The translations under genes and the position numbers were made by a program. Of a DNA stretch of 64,000 nt, positions 1 through 9,977 are shown in pieces. Origin of the DNA: an uncultured Gammaproteobacteria bacterium (lineage in GTDB: Bacteria > Pseudomonadota > Gammaproteobacteria > GCA-002705445 > GCA-002716945); contig CACPCG010000005.1 of assembly GCA_902632305.1 (NCBI GenBank), positions 18,482 through 82,481 on the forward strand, written 5' to 3'. How positions within the stretch are numbered: position 1 is the stretch's first letter; each line of letters starts with the position of its first letter. The notes beneath the pieces were generated by a model. It had not been told where the DNA came from. It did no database searches and was given only the letters and a program-made list of their open reading frames with translations.

Positions 1-747
1 TTAATTACTGGAATAGCAAGTGATAGATCAATCGCAGCCGGTATAGCCAAGACTCTATCACAAAATGGGGTAGATTTAGTGCTCACATATCAAAATGATA
101 AACTTAAATCACGAGTTGAGAAAATAGGTGAACAATTGGAGTCAAACACTAAAATATTTCCATGTGATTTGTCATCTGATGAGGATATTGAACATCTGCA
201 TGATGATATTAATAAGTTGTGGGGAGAGGTTGATATTATAGTTCACTCCGCCGCATTCGCACTAAGAGAAGAATTATCAGGGAACTATCTAGATAACATC
301 AGTAGAAAAGGTTTTCAGATTGCTCATGATATTAGCTCATATTCCTTTACTGCTCTAGGAAAAAAGTTTAACTCAATTATCAATGATGGGGGTTCGTTAG
401 TTACGTTAACATATCTAGGATCCCAAAGAGTAGTAAAAAACTACAACATAATGGGTCTTGCCAAAGCTAGTTTAGAAGCAAATGTAAGATACATGGCGTC
501 ATCTCTTGGCGAGAAAAATATTAGGGTTAACGGTGTTTCTGCTGGACCTATAAAAACGCTTGCAGCTTCAGGGATTTCGGGATTTGGAGAGATTTTAAAA
601 CATGTGGAAGAAAAATCACCATTGAAAAGGAATATAACTCAAGATGAAATTAGCAACACTGTGGCATTTTTGGTTTCAGACTTATCATCAGGAATTACTG
701 GTCAGATAATCTACGTAGACTCTGGATATAATATTTTAGCAGTTTAA
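1..747 (+). CDS. fabI: Enoyl-ACP reductase FabI, 5'-truncated by window edge
   Basis: NADH-dependent enoyl-acyl-carrier-protein reductase, the last reductive step of each fatty-acid elongation cycle in the cytoplasm. Frame 1 is open from the first base, so the visible 248 residues lack only the extreme N-terminus. The fragment opens with the end of the Rossmann dinucleotide site (LITGIASDRSIAAGIA). The FabI-type catalytic set is present: Tyr near fragment residue 138 (TYLG) and Tyr148-x6-Lys155 (YNIMGLAK). The C-terminus ends GQIIYVDSGYNIL, as expected for the family. It overlaps the convergent ppiD gene by 4 bp. Next to ppiD it matches the Pseudomonas order ppiD-fabI. A start further inside (GTG at 79) would delete the cofactor site and is rejected. 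Confidence 0.97.
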   Translation, partial: LITGIASDRSIAAGIAKTLSQNGVDLVLTYQNDKLKSRVEKIGEQLESNTKIFPCDLSSDEDIEHLHDDINKLWGEVDIIVHSAAFALREELSGNYLDNISRKGFQIAHDISSYSFTALGKKFNSIINDGGSLVTLTYLGSQRVVKNYNIMGLAKASLEANVRYMASSLGEKNIRVNGVSAGPIKTLAASGISGFGEILKHVEEKSPLKRNITQDEISNTVAFLVSDLSSGITGQIIYVDSGYNILAV

Positions 748-2603
748 TTCTCAATCCTATTATCCTCATCTAATTCAATCTCCGAATTATTCATAAAATT
801 CCTATAAAACTCACTAAAATCAGATTCACTTAAAGTATTTCTCGAAAAAGTCATAAAATCGAGATAATTATCATTTGAAGAAATTGAAGAAGGCAAATTA
901 ATTGATTTGATTATAAACAGAATAATCGAATTATTATTAAGCCTTTTAAATTGATAGCCTAAAGATGGGTTTGAATTAAAGAAAACATCCAAATATTCTT
1001 GATTGATATTTGTTGAGTCGAATGTACCAATAAAATCTTTGAAGGATTCATCAGGGTCTTCAATACCTGCATTTAGATCGTTTCTGTAATTTTCAGTATA
1101 ATCAGCCATTTTTTTCTGGCTCAATTCTTGTATCAGTATTTTTTTTATAACTGGCTTTGATTCTTCAAAGGAGATTTGGGATTTGTCTGTGATATTTTTG
1201 GTTTTTGCAACTAAAAATCTATTATCATCAACGAAGATAGGTTCAGAAATATTACCATCATTCATAACAGATTTATTCAAAACTTCATCTCTTACGTGTT
1301 GAAATTTGAACACGCCTGCGCCTGAATCAACAGTAATATAGGCAGACAGTTTAATACTTTGACCTGTGAGTTGAGAGAAATATTCAATATCATTCTCCCC
1401 TGAATAGATACTATTATTAACTTCATCGAGTATGTCAAAATATTTTCTCATTCCTTTTTCTCTTTTAAGAGTTTCACGTATCTGAGATTGAACTTCATTA
1501 AGAGGTATCTCTTTGCCTTTTATGATATTTTTAATAGCAATGAAGTGAACAGTATTTTTTGAATAAATAGGTTCTGATATTTCGCCTATTTTAAGTTTTG
1601 ATAATTCCTGAGAAATATAACTAGGTAAATCCTCTCTGATAAAAGTACCCATGTACCCATTATTTGATTTTGATTCCTGGCTTACAGGATAATTTTCCGA
1701 AATTGACTCAAAAGACTTCCCAGATTTTAAATTTGATTGTATTTCTTCAATTAATCGTTTACTTTCATCATTGTCATCTAGATAAATATGGTTGATCTCA
1801 TATTTATTACTTATTTTATAATCACCATTAACCAAACCGTCTTTATAGAATCTCATTATCTGCTCATCTGTAATTGTTATATTTGAAATAATTTCGTCTC
1901 TACTGATGTCGATGTAAGAAAATTGAGCAGACAATGGTTCGATGAACATATTCTTGTTTGACTCATAGTATTCTATTAACTCTTTTTCAGTTATATCAAT
2001 GTTTTTGTCAAAACTACTTTTCTCGATAATTTTGTAAGATATATCTCTCTGTTGAAATCGATATTTTGATAGATTTTTTTTCTCTAACTTGGTAAATAAA
2101 GATGTTTCTGTGATGGAGTTTTGGAGCTGATCTTTTATTCCCTTCTGATAGATATATCTCTCATAAGCCTCAGGCGTGGTGTTTAAACGGAACAATTGAG
2201 ATTTATATAGGTTATTATTAAAACCTTTTTCATCTCTAAATGCCGAAGTATTGTAAATATTCTCTAAAATAGAATCATTATGGTAGACTAATCCTATTTT
2301 TTTAGACATTTGGTCCATTAATATTGATCTCATCATGTAATTGATTGTAAGTTGTCTAATGAATGTGTCAGTGTATATGGGTGGTATTTGACCTCCAAAA
2401 TTTTCCTGAAGAGCTTGCTTGTATTGGTAAATTTCTTGGTCTAACTGAGAATTAGTTATTAGTTGATCATTAATTTTCATTGCATACGTTTTTGAAGGAG
2501 ACTGATAGTCACCAAGACCCATAAAAATCAGAGGAATTGCTACAAGAATAACTAGTAAACTAATCACCCATGTACTCATATTTTCTCGTATTTTATTTAG
2601 CAT
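744..2603 (-). CDS. ppiD: Periplasmic folding chaperone PpiD (SurA_N / parvulin type)
   Basis: Inner-membrane-anchored periplasmic chaperone that works around the Sec translocon on emerging outer-membrane and periplasmic proteins. The 619-residue protein, close to the family's usual 620, has a short cytoplasmic N-terminus, one transmembrane segment at about residues 11-31, a SurA_N-like helical region, and a parvulin-like domain at about 265-365 (INHIYLDD ... GYMGTF ... GEISEPIYS). As in other PpiD proteins the parvulin domain is probably poorly active as an isomerase. The gene follows hupB and the two tRNA genes on the same strand, the usual lon-hupB-ppiD arrangement. Confidence 0.93.
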   Translation of the reverse strand: MLNKIRENMSTWVISLLVILVAIPLIFMGLGDYQSPSKTYAMKINDQLITNSQLDQEIYQYKQALQENFGGQIPPIYTDTFIRQLTINYMMRSILMDQMSKKIGLVYHNDSILENIYNTSAFRDEKGFNNNLYKSQLFRLNTTPEAYERYIYQKGIKDQLQNSITETSLFTKLEKKNLSKYRFQQRDISYKIIEKSSFDKNIDITEKELIEYYESNKNMFIEPLSAQFSYIDISRDEIISNITITDEQIMRFYKDGLVNGDYKISNKYEINHIYLDDNDESKRLIEEIQSNLKSGKSFESISENYPVSQESKSNNGYMGTFIREDLPSYISQELSKLKIGEISEPIYSKNTVHFIAIKNIIKGKEIPLNEVQSQIRETLKREKGMRKYFDILDEVNNSIYSGENDIEYFSQLTGQSIKLSAYITVDSGAGVFKFQHVRDEVLNKSVMNDGNISEPIFVDDNRFLVAKTKNITDKSQISFEESKPVIKKILIQELSQKKMADYTENYRNDLNAGIEDPDESFKDFIGTFDSTNINQEYLDVFFNSNPSLGYQFKRLNNNSIILFIIKSINLPSSISSNDNYLDFMTFSRNTLSESDFSEFYRNFMNNSEIELDEDNRIEN

Positions 2604-2620
2604 TATATTAAAGCGTTTTA

Positions 2621-2694
2621 CGGAGACGAAGGGACTCGAACCCTCGACCTCCTGCGTGACAGGCAGGCATTCTAACCAACTGAACTACGCCTCC
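2621..2694 (-). tRNA. tRNA-Asp (GTC)
   Basis: 74 nt cloverleaf on the minus strand. The anticodon loop CTGTCAC is closed by a perfect CCTGC/GCAGG stem and reads GTC. The acceptor is GGAGGCG/CGTCTCC with one G-U pair. The discriminator is G, as expected for Asp. The 3' CCA is not encoded. It lies between the intrinsic terminator behind tRNA-Val and the ppiD start. Confidence 0.97.
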
Positions 2695-2734
2695 AAAAAA
2701 CTATGTTCATACTATCACTAAAATAAAAATACAT

Positions 2735-2765
2735 AAATAAAAAAGAAGCAACTCTAGGCTGCTCC
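2735..2765 (-). terminator. Intrinsic terminator after tRNA-Val
   Basis: On the minus strand an 8-bp stem (GGAGCAGC/GTTGCTTC with two G-U pairs) with loop CTAGA is followed directly by TTTTTTATTT. It sits about 10 nt downstream of tRNA-Val, so it probably ends the hupB/tRNA-Val transcript and leaves tRNA-Asp to its own promoter or to read-through. It is the only convincing intrinsic terminator I found in the window. Confidence 0.8.
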
Positions 2766-2775
2766 TTTTAATTTA

Positions 2776-2849
2776 TGGGTACTGTAAGAGTCGAACTTAC
2801 GACCTCCGCCTTGTAAGGGCGGCGCTCTAACCAGCTGAGCTAAGCACCC
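2776..2849 (-). tRNA. tRNA-Val (TAC)
   Basis: 74 nt cloverleaf on the minus strand. The anticodon loop CTTACAA closed by CCGCC/GGCGG reads TAC. The acceptor is GGGTGCT/AGTACCC with one G-U pair, and the discriminator is A. CCA is not encoded. It is located 13 nt after the hupB stop codon, on the same strand. Confidence 0.97.
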
Positions 2850-2862
2850 CCTTGCTGAAGAC

Positions 2863-3135
2863 TTAATTAAGTGCGTCTTTAAAGGCTTTGCCTGGTTTGA
2901 ATGATGGGACAGTAGATGCTGCTATCTGAATCGATTCACCAGTTCTAGGATTTCTTCCAGTTCTTGCATCACGTTTTTTTGCTTTGAATGTACCAAAACC
3001 AACGAGAGTGACTTCATTATCACCCTTTAGGGCATTAGTTACTACGCTTATCATAGCTTCAACGTGTGCTGTAGCGTCAGATTTGCTGCTACCTGCTTCT
3101 TCTGCTACTGCGGATATAAATTCTGCTTTATTCAT
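2863..3135 (-). CDS. hupB: DNA-binding protein HU
   Basis: Small histone-like nucleoid protein that bends and wraps DNA as a dimer. It has 90 residues, the family norm, and carries the DNA-binding arm signature GFGTFKAKKRDARTGRNPRTGE at about 46-67, ending in FKPGKAFKDALN. The start has a good ribosome site (AGAGG, 5 nt before ATG). It lies downstream of lon and upstream of tRNA-Val, the standard lon-hupB order, so HU-beta is the likely paralogue. The 183-bp gap to lon holds its promoter, but I could not fix the -35/-10 pair with confidence. Confidence 0.96.
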   Translation of the reverse strand: MNKAEFISAVAEEAGSSKSDATAHVEAMISVVTNALKGDNEVTLVGFGTFKAKKRDARTGRNPRTGESIQIAASTVPSFKPGKAFKDALN

Positions 3136-3318
3136 TTGAACCTCTGTTTAAAAATATTATTAGTATTGTGTCTGATACCGTCTTGATGAAATATCGCTGT
3201 GATTAAAACACCTAAACAGTCACATTTTTAAAATAGTTTACATTATTTTCTTTAATTTTAATATTCAAGAATCTAATTCTCTTTGAGGTTTCTTCATTTA
3301 CATACAAAAAAAAGTATG

Positions 3319-5721
3319 CTAGTGAGGCAATCTCTTTGATGGCGGTTGTTTTCCTTTTTTTGCATCTACAGCAGATTTTTTTCCGCTAGATTTAATCTTG
3401 TTTGGCTTGCTTTTTAAAGCAAGCGCAAAAACTTCATCTACGAATTTGACTGGGGTAATTTTAAGACCTTTCTTCACATTATCTGGAATATCTATTAGGT
3501 CTTTTTCATTGTCCTTAGGAATTAATACCTCTTTTAACCCACCTCTTAGGGCAGCTAGAAGTTTTTCCTTCAACCCACCAATCTCTAACACCTCACCACG
3601 AAGCGTTATCTCGCCAGTCATTGCGATATCTGATCTCACAGGTATGTTCGCTAATGAAGAAGCAACTGCGAGAGCCATACTTATCCCGGCACTTGGACCA
3701 TCTTTAGGTGTCGCGCCCTCTGGGACATGGATATGAATGTCTTTATTGTCATAAAAATCAGTATCTATGCCTAGAGATGTCGATCTTGTTCTAACAACCG
3801 TTATAGCAGCTTTGATTGATTCTTGCATTACATCGCCGAGTTTACCTGTCTGAGTAACTTTGCCTTTTCCACTCATTAACGCACACTCTATTCTCAAGAG
3901 TTCTCCTCCGACAGAAGTCCATGCTAATCCATTGACCTGCCCAATCATATCTTTCTTATCAGCGCTACCAAAAGTATATGGTTTCACACCTAGATACTCA
4001 TTAATGTTTGCTGGAGTAATTTTAATTGTCTTAGACGATTTTTTTGTCATCAACAGTTTAACCACTTTACGGCAAATTTTTGATATTGATCTATCAAGTC
4101 CTCGAACGCCGGCTTCTCGTGTGTAAGATCTAATTACATCTCGGAGTGCAGGTATAGTGATTGATAGTTCCTTGGATTTTAATCCATTTTGCTTAAATTG
4201 TTTTGATAGTAAATATTTCTTTGCAATATCAACTTTCTCATCTTCTGTGTATCCAGGCAATCTGATTACTTCCATCCTATCCAGTAATGGAGTTGGGATA
4301 GAATCAATTGAATTAGCAGTTGCAATAAACATGACATCTGAGAGATCAAAATCTACTTCTAGATAGTGGTCATTGAAAGCAAAGTTTTGCTCCGGATCAA
4401 GTACCTCAAGTAATGCTGATGATGGATCACCTCTAAAGTCCATTGCCATTTTATCAATCTCATCTAAGAGAAATAATGGATTTTTTGTTTTTACTTTGCT
4501 TAAATTTTGTATCACCTTTCCCGGCATTGAGCCAATATATGTCTTACGATGTCCTCTAATTTCAGCCTCATCTCTAACACCACCTAGTGACATTTTTATG
4601 AATTTTCTATTTGTTGCTCTAGCAATTGATATGCCTAGTGAAGTTTTACCAACACCGGGTGGTCCAACAAGACATAGAATTGGGCCTTTAAGTTTTTGAA
4701 CTCTCTTGTTAACCGCGAGGTATTCCAAAATTCTTTCTTTTACTTTCTCAAGCCCGTGGTGATCCTCATCCAAAATCTTTTGAGCGTGAACAATATCGCT
4801 GTTAACCTCTGTTTTCTCTTTCCAAGGAAGATTTAATACCGTATCAATATAATTCCTGACAACAGTCGCTTCAGCTGACATTGGAGACATCATCTTAAAT
4901 TTATTGAACTCAGAGGAGATTTTGTCTTTAGCCTCTCTTGATAAACCAGCTGAATCAATTTTTTTCTGTATTGCTTCGAAATCATTTGGCTCCTCTCCGA
5001 TTTCACCAAGTTCTTTTTGAATCGCTTTCATTTGCTCGTTAAGGTAATACTCTCTTTGGCTTTTCTCCATTTGCTGTTTCACCCTCCCTCTGATTTTTTT
5101 CTCGACTTGAAGGACGTCTAGCTCCGCATTCATGGTTTTAATAAGATATTCAACTCTTGGTTTTGTCTCTATGATTTCAAGAACTTCTTGTTTTTCATCC
5201 AATCTCATGGTCATATGTGCAGCGATACTGTCAGAGAGTTTAGAAATATCCTCTACGCCTGCTATTGATGACAAGACCTCTGGTGGAATCTTTTTGTTGA
5301 GCTTCACATACTGATTAAATGTATCCTCTAATGTACGACTTAAAGCATCTTCATGTGTAAGTGAGAGTTGATTTGAAGGGCGTAAAGAATCATATGTCGC
5401 ATAAAGCGAGGTTTCCTCATCAAATAGTTTTGTAATCTTAGCTCTAGAAGACCCCTCAACAAGGACCTTCATTGTTCCATCCGGTAATTTAAGTAGCTGC
5501 AGAATTGTTGCCACACAACCGACATTGTACAACTGTTTCTCTGTCGGATCATCTACGTCTGGAGACTTTTGTGTGACCAAAAGGATGTTCTTATCAAAGT
5601 CATTCATTGAATCTTCAAGAGATTTTATAGATTTTTGTCTACCCACAAACAATGGGACAACCATGTTTGGGTAGACTACTACATCTCTTAGTGGTAACAC
5701 TGGTATTTTAATTTTATCCAT
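3319..5721 (-). CDS. lon: ATP-dependent protease Lon
   Basis: Cytoplasmic AAA+ serine-lysine protease that degrades misfolded and regulatory proteins as a hexamer. It has 800 residues (E. coli 784): an N-terminal LON substrate domain (residues 1-200), a coiled-coil linker, the AAA+ module with Walker [10 protein letters not shown] near 352-360 and Walker B LFLLDEID, and the protease domain with catalytic Ser677 (DGPSAG) and Lys720 (GGLKEK). The C-terminus carries an extra lysine-rich, probably disordered tail of about 25 residues. It lies 52 bp after clpX on the same strand with a heat-shock-like promoter in the gap. An AGGA ribosome site stands about 10 nt before ATG. Confidence 0.98.
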   Translation of the reverse strand: MDKIKIPVLPLRDVVVYPNMVVPLFVGRQKSIKSLEDSMNDFDKNILLVTQKSPDVDDPTEKQLYNVGCVATILQLLKLPDGTMKVLVEGSSRAKITKLFDEETSLYATYDSLRPSNQLSLTHEDALSRTLEDTFNQYVKLNKKIPPEVLSSIAGVEDISKLSDSIAAHMTMRLDEKQEVLEIIETKPRVEYLIKTMNAELDVLQVEKKIRGRVKQQMEKSQREYYLNEQMKAIQKELGEIGEEPNDFEAIQKKIDSAGLSREAKDKISSEFNKFKMMSPMSAEATVVRNYIDTVLNLPWKEKTEVNSDIVHAQKILDEDHHGLEKVKERILEYLAVNKRVQKLKGPILCLVGPPGVGKTSLGISIARATNRKFIKMSLGGVRDEAEIRGHRKTYIGSMPGKVIQNLSKVKTKNPLFLLDEIDKMAMDFRGDPSSALLEVLDPEQNFAFNDHYLEVDFDLSDVMFIATANSIDSIPTPLLDRMEVIRLPGYTEDEKVDIAKKYLLSKQFKQNGLKSKELSITIPALRDVIRSYTREAGVRGLDRSISKICRKVVKLLMTKKSSKTIKITPANINEYLGVKPYTFGSADKKDMIGQVNGLAWTSVGGELLRIECALMSGKGKVTQTGKLGDVMQESIKAAITVVRTRSTSLGIDTDFYDNKDIHIHVPEGATPKDGPSAGISMALAVASSLANIPVRSDIAMTGEITLRGEVLEIGGLKEKLLAALRGGLKEVLIPKDNEKDLIDIPDNVKKGLKITPVKFVDEVFALALKSKPNKIKSSGKKSAVDAKKGKQPPSKRLPH

Positions 5722-5748
5722 TTCGTCTATATCCTCATACCATATAAC

Positions 5749-5773
5749 TTATGGGCGTTTGGCGAATTTTCAA
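5749..5773 (-). promoter_or_regulatory. Candidate sigma-32 (heat-shock) promoter of lon
   Basis: On the minus strand TTGAAA is followed after 11 nt by GCCCATAA, close to the RpoH consensus TTGAAA-N11..16-CCCCATNT. The -35 box abuts the clpX stop codon, so transcription would start about 35-40 nt before the lon ATG and leave room for its AGGA ribosome site. The E. coli lon gene has a sigma-32 promoter in the same place. The spacer is at the short end of the range. Confidence 0.5.
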
Positions 5774-7039
5774 TTAATCTTTTGAATTTACTTTAGTTTT
5801 ATTTTTACCATAAATTAAAAGCGGCTTATTCGATGAATCAATGACTGATTTGTCTATAACAACTTTATCTATATCTGTAGAAGATGGAAGGTCATACATT
5901 GTATCAAGCAAGGTCTTTTCTAATAGAGTTCTTAAACCTCTGGCGCCAGTTTTCCTCTCCATTGCTTTTCTGGCAATACTCGATAGTGCATCATCTCTGA
6001 ATTCTAAATCACACTCTTCCATCTGAAATAATCTCTGGTACTGTTTAATGAGTGCATTTTTTGGTTTAGTAAGAATTTTTACAAGCGAATCCTCATCTAA
6101 CTCCTCTAATGTGGCAATTACCGGTAGCCTTCCAACAAATTCTGGTATTAAACCATACTTGATTAAATCTTCTGGACCAACTGTGCTGAGTGTTTCAGCT
6201 AATGAAACTTTTACAGATATATCCCTAACATTAGCGCCGAAACCAATCCCCGACTTATCTGTTCTATCTTGAATAATTTTATCAAGACCAGAGAAAGCTC
6301 CTCCGACAATAAAGAGTATGTTTGAGGTATCAACTTGGAGGAATTCCTGTTGTGGATGCTTTCTGCCTCCTTGAGGTGGTACAGAAGCGATAGTACCCTC
6401 TATTAGTTTTAATAGAGCTTGTTGGACTCCTTCACCAGAGACGTCTCTTGTAATTGATGGATTATCGGATTTTCTTGAGATCTTATCTATTTCGTCGATG
6501 TATACGATGCCAGTTTGTGCCTTATCAACATCATAATCGCATTTTTGAAGTAATTTCTGAATTATATTCTCAACATCTTCTCCCACATAACCTGCCTCAG
6601 TGAGAGTAGTAGCATCTGCTATGGTAAATGGAACATTCAGGAGCCTCGCTAGAGTCTCTGCCAACAATGTCTTGCCAGATCCTGTTGGGCCTATAAGAAG
6701 TACATTGCTTTTATTTAACTCAACTTCAGTTTTAGTGTCTTTCGAATTTAATCTTTTGTAATGATTATAGACTGCAACAGAAAGTACTTTTTTTGCATGA
6801 TTTTGACCGATGACATACTCATCAAGTATATTTTTAATTTCTTGTGGTTTCGGTAAATTCTTTCTTGTTTTGAGAGATTTTTCCTCTAATTCGTCTCTTA
6901 TTATCTCATTACATAAATCTACGCATTCATCACATATAAAAACAGAAGGGCCTGCAATTAGCTTACTGACTTCGTTTTGGTTTTTACCACAAAATGAACA
7001 ATGTAGTAACTTATTGGAGTCTTTTGTATTAGTATCCAT
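5774..7039 (-). CDS. clpX: ClpX, ATPase/unfoldase of the ClpXP protease
   Basis: AAA+ unfoldase that recognises tagged substrates and feeds them to ClpP. It has 421 residues (E. coli 424). The N-terminal C4 zinc-binding domain (HCSFCGKN ... [10 protein letters not shown]) lies within residues 14-46. Walker A is GPTGSGKT near 117-124, Walker B is [10 protein letters not shown], and the IGF-type ClpP-docking loop reads SGIGFGA. It is separated from clpP by 73 bp that contain a good sigma-70 promoter, so it can be transcribed independently of clpP. There is no Shine-Dalgarno sequence before the ATG. Confidence 0.98.
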   Translation of the reverse strand: MDTNTKDSNKLLHCSFCGKNQNEVSKLIAGPSVFICDECVDLCNEIIRDELEEKSLKTRKNLPKPQEIKNILDEYVIGQNHAKKVLSVAVYNHYKRLNSKDTKTEVELNKSNVLLIGPTGSGKTLLAETLARLLNVPFTIADATTLTEAGYVGEDVENIIQKLLQKCDYDVDKAQTGIVYIDEIDKISRKSDNPSITRDVSGEGVQQALLKLIEGTIASVPPQGGRKHPQQEFLQVDTSNILFIVGGAFSGLDKIIQDRTDKSGIGFGANVRDISVKVSLAETLSTVGPEDLIKYGLIPEFVGRLPVIATLEELDEDSLVKILTKPKNALIKQYQRLFQMEECDLEFRDDALSSIARKAMERKTGARGLRTLLEKTLLDTMYDLPSSTDIDKVVIDKSVIDSSNKPLLIYGKNKTKVNSKD

Positions 7040-7047
7040 CTAACAAA

Positions 7048-7076
7048 ATTATACCTTTCTTTTAGAAAAATGTAAA
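7048..7076 (-). promoter_or_regulatory. Sigma-70 promoter of clpX
   Basis: On the minus strand TTTACA, a 17-nt spacer and a perfect TATAAT. Only 8 nt separate the -10 box from the clpX ATG, so transcription should start at or one or two bases before the start codon. Together with the absence of a Shine-Dalgarno sequence this predicts a leaderless or nearly leaderless mRNA. It is the best matched promoter in the window. Confidence 0.65.
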
Positions 7077-7112
7077 AAATATCAGAAAACAACAAATTAT
7101 ACAGGGAAATCT

Positions 7113-7712
7113 TTATCGAGAAGCCAATATTTCGTCAATTATCCCGTATTTTTTTGCCTCATCTGAGGTCATGAAATTATCTCTCTCAGTATCATTTTGA
7201 ATCTTTTTGAGCGATTGACCAGTATGATGTGAGAGTATCTCATTTAGTCTTGCTCTGATATTAAGAATTTCTCTTGCCTGAATATCAAAGTCTGTCGCTT
7301 GCCCTTGAAAACTGCCTAGAGGTTGATGAATCATTACTCTAGAGTTAGGCAACGAATGTCTTTTCCCCTTCTCTCCACCAGCGAGTAAAATTGCTCCCAT
7401 GCTTGCTGCTTGCCCTACACATAGGGTGCTTACGCTTGGCTTAATAAATTGCATTGTGTCATAAATTGATAATCCCGATGTTACTGAACCACCTGGTGAA
7501 TTAATATATAAATTAATATCTTTTGTTGGGTTTTCCGATTCTAGAAATAGCAATTGAGCAACAACTAAATTTGAACTTATATCATCAATAGGTCCGACCA
7601 CAAAAATTATTCGTTCTTTAAGAAGCCGAGAATATATGTCGAACGCTCTTTCACCTCTGGGCGTCTGCTCTACTACCATTGGTACTAAATTATTTTTAAA
7701 ATCCTTGGTCAT
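7113..7712 (-). CDS. clpP: ClpP, proteolytic subunit
   Basis: Serine protease that forms the double-heptamer barrel of ClpXP. It has 199 residues with the catalytic triad Ser104 (QAASMG), His129 (VMIHQP) and Asp178 (ERDNFM), and the typical handle region. The propeptide is shorter than in E. coli (207 aa). It begins 2 nt after the trigger factor stop codon, so tig and clpP are co-transcribed and probably translationally coupled. Confidence 0.98.
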   Translation of the reverse strand: MTKDFKNNLVPMVVEQTPRGERAFDIYSRLLKERIIFVVGPIDDISSNLVVAQLLFLESENPTKDINLYINSPGGSVTSGLSIYDTMQFIKPSVSTLCVGQAASMGAILLAGGEKGKRHSLPNSRVMIHQPLGSFQGQATDFDIQAREILNIRARLNEILSHHTGQSLKKIQNDTERDNFMTSDEAKKYGIIDEILASR

Positions 7713-7714
7713 TT

Positions 7715-9019
7715 TTAATTTACTATTTCATTAAAGTTTTTCTTTACTTTAGTTCTCTTACAATTAGTTAAAACGTGCTCTATTATACCATCTTCTATAA
7801 TTTTATGCTTGATTTGGTCTGCCATTTTATTATCCTCATTTATCCGGGAAAGTATATCTTTTTTGTTTGGCTCATCAGATTTACTTATATATTGTAAAAC
7901 ATCATCGTCCGATGCTGAGATATTATTCGATTCTGCAATTTTTCTGTATATAAGATTTAATTTAACTCTTTTCAATGCTATGGACTCAAGCTCAACTTTG
8001 GTTTTATCATCAACATTTTTCATCATTCCCTTATATTGTTTTTCTATTCCAGCATTCTCAAGATCTAACATATGTTGGGGTATATCAAAATTCATATTTT
8101 TTAATAATTGCTCATTAATTGAGGCTACCATGTTTGATTTTGATCTCCTCTCAATTTCTATCTTCATTTGATTTGAGACGCTTTGTTTGAATTGTTCGTC
8201 TGTTGAATTTTCTAATCCTAGAGTTTTGTAAAATTCTGCATTCAAATCAGGAATAATTCCAGTAAACACATTTTTAATTTTTACCTCATAGCGAATATCT
8301 TTGTCAGCCACACCTTTATTTGGAAATGTTTTAGGCATTTTATAAGTAAACGAAATACTATCTCCCATCTCTCTGCCTTTAGTGGTTTTGTAAAACTCAT
8401 TAAATAGCTTCACCGTAGCCTCATCACCCTGAATCAAATCATCAATCACGAGTGTAAAGTTATTCCTCGATAAATCTTTATTTTCCTCGTTATCTACAAA
8501 TGCGAGGTAATCAATAATTACTTTGTCTTTCGAAGAAATTTTACCTTTCTTCTCCTCCCATTTAGTGTTCTGTTTTCTTATATTGGAAATTACATCATTA
8601 ATATCAGTATCTGTAATGTCGACTTCTGGGTCTTCAATCAATAATTTACTCATCTCCATCATTTTTATTTCAGGATATACTTCGAAATTTACATTAAAAT
8701 GCAAATCTGTATCTAAAGAACCTTCATTTTGAATATCAAGTTTATGCGGACTTGCGGGTGATAAATTGTTTTCAAGTAAAGCTTCGCTCAAAGATGAATT
8801 TATGAGCTTCCCTAAAACATCAGAATGAATATTTTTCCCATATTTTGCTAAAATCACATTCTCTGGAGCCTTTCCTTTTCTAAATCCTGATATATTGGAA
8901 TTCTGAATGTAATTATTTAGATAAGTTCGATGTGTTAATCTGTATGTTTCCTTATCAACTTTTATTTCTAATGATACCATTAGTCCTTCCTGATTTGTGA
9001 CTTTAACAATCTTCTTCAT
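7715..9019 (-). CDS. tig: Trigger factor, ribosome-associated chaperone
   Basis: Ribosome-bound chaperone that meets nascent chains at the exit tunnel. It has about 434 residues (E. coli 432): the ribosome-binding domain with the signature [11 protein letters not shown] at about 45-55, a PPIase-like middle domain, and a helical C-terminal domain. I place the start at ATG 9019 ([12 protein letters not shown]), which fits the family N-terminus. A TTG at 9031 overlapping the upstream stop codon would add four residues. The order tig-clpP-clpX-lon is conserved in gammaproteobacteria. Confidence 0.94.
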   Translation of the reverse strand: MKKIVKVTNQEGLMVSLEIKVDKETYRLTHRTYLNNYIQNSNISGFRKGKAPENVILAKYGKNIHSDVLGKLINSSLSEALLENNLSPASPHKLDIQNEGSLDTDLHFNVNFEVYPEIKMMEMSKLLIEDPEVDITDTDINDVISNIRKQNTKWEEKKGKISSKDKVIIDYLAFVDNEENKDLSRNNFTLVIDDLIQGDEATVKLFNEFYKTTKGREMGDSISFTYKMPKTFPNKGVADKDIRYEVKIKNVFTGIIPDLNAEFYKTLGLENSTDEQFKQSVSNQMKIEIERRSKSNMVASINEQLLKNMNFDIPQHMLDLENAGIEKQYKGMMKNVDDKTKVELESIALKRVKLNLIYRKIAESNNISASDDDVLQYISKSDEPNKKDILSRINEDNKMADQIKHKIIEDGIIEHVLTNCKRTKVKKNFNEIVN

Positions 9020-9027
9020 GAATCTAC

Positions 9028-9453
9028 TCAATTACCTTTACATGTTCTTATAATTTGATTGATAAAAAATTCGATAGCTATCTGGGCACTATCAAATTTT
9101 TCTGATAGTACTTCATTATCGGAGAGTTCGTCAAACTCGTAAACAACACACTCCCATAATTCCTTATCACTCTGCACATTAATAAGTGAGAGGGTAAGAT
9201 ATGATAAAACTGCTGTACCATAATCACTCATTACAGGAGTACAATCAAATCGTACTGTGTAATCATTGATTTTTTTAATACTCTTACGTATATCGGTATG
9301 TAGGAGATATTCACTCAAACCGTTATTGAATAACTGTATTCTTCTATCATTCAATGACTTAAGATTTACATTTATAATTTTCTTATCTAATGATGAATTT
9401 TTAATTTTCTTGGCTAGTTTATTCTTAAACTCATTTATGAAAACCTTTCCCAT
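9028..9453 (-). CDS. Unknown 141-residue protein
   Basis: I do not recognise this protein. It is 141 residues with no signal peptide and no clear membrane helix. The N-terminus is basic (KNKLAKKIKN) and the C-terminal half is acidic (YEFDELSDNEV). It looks cytoplasmic and alpha/beta. It lies between a small lipoprotein gene (8-nt gap) and tig, whose possible TTG start would overlap its stop codon. Codon use and base composition look like those of its neighbours. In the Pseudomonas-type order the tRNA cluster is followed directly by tig, so this gene is a lineage-specific addition. Confidence 0.7.
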   Translation of the reverse strand: MGKVFINEFKNKLAKKIKNSSLDKKIINVNLKSLNDRRIQLFNNGLSEYLLHTDIRKSIKKINDYTVRFDCTPVMSDYGTAVLSYLTLSLINVQSDKELWECVVYEFDELSDNEVLSEKFDSAQIAIEFFINQIIRTCKGN

Positions 9454-9461
9454 AATTTATC

Positions 9462-9695
9462 TCATTTACATTTATACTCGAGAACAATTCTATCTGATTC
9501 TAAATAATATTCATAATTTTTCTCAGATTTAATAATATAGTTAGATTTGCATTTTTTATCAATAGCACGCATACAGTCTTTTCTCTCTGCTGAGAAACAA
9601 AAATCTGTTTTAGAGGTACCAACTAATTTATAGTCATCATCAGAAGCACATGATGTGATTAAAATAGTTATTAGTAATAGCGTAATCTCTCTCAT
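9462..9695 (-). CDS. Small cysteine-containing lipoprotein, unknown function
   Basis: A 77-residue protein with a lipoprotein signal peptide: a hydrophobic stretch (TLLLITILIT) followed by the lipobox ITSC with Cys16 as the lipidated residue. The mature part of about 60 residues has four further cysteines near positions 33, 41, 49 and 76, enough for two disulfides in the periplasm. I recognise no family. It starts 15 nt after tRNA-Leu and runs into the unknown gene before tig, so it is probably on the tRNA-tig transcript. No Shine-Dalgarno sequence is seen. Confidence 0.65.
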   Translation of the reverse strand: MREITLLLITILITSCASDDDYKLVGTSKTDFCFSAERKDCMRAIDKKCKSNYIIKSEKNYEYYLESDRIVLEYKCK

Positions 9696-9710
9696 ATAAA
9701 CTGTGATTTA

Positions 9711-9791
<81 letters not shown>

Positions 9792-9796
9792 ATATT

Positions 9797-9874
9797 TGGG
9801 GTGGATGATGGGATTCGAACCCACGACAACTGGTACCACAAACCAGGGCTCTAACCAACTGAGCTACACCCACC
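9797..9874 (-). tRNA. tRNA-His (GTG)
   Basis: The anticodon loop TTGTGGT reads GTG. The extra G at position -1 faces C73, the histidine identity pair, giving acceptor GGTGGGTG/CATCCACC. It is the only tRNA in this cluster whose 3' CCA is encoded in the DNA. Coordinates include G-1 and CCA. Confidence 0.96.
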
Positions 9875-9898
9875 GTAAATACATCTTATCATGTTTTT

Positions 9899-9973
9899 CG
9901 CGCCTGGAAGGACTCGAACCTCCGACCCCATCGTTCGTAGCGATGTACTCTAATCCAACTGAGCTACAGGCGC
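9899..9973 (-). tRNA. tRNA-Arg (ACG)
   Basis: The anticodon loop CTACGAA closed by CATCG/CGATG reads ACG, so it should be the substrate of the TadA adenosine deaminase. The acceptor is a perfect GCGCCTG/CAGGCGC and the discriminator is G. CCA is not encoded. Confidence 0.96.
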
Positions 9974-9977
9974 AAAT

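Noticed and set aside
3295..3318. Possible terminator after lon (CATAC-T9-GTATG)
   Set aside because: Only a 5-bp stem and the T-run is in the loop rather than after the stem.
3398..4699. Several plus-strand frames of 69-112 codons opposite lon
   Set aside because: They lie antisense to a strongly conserved gene, have no ribosome sites, and are shadows of its codon bias.
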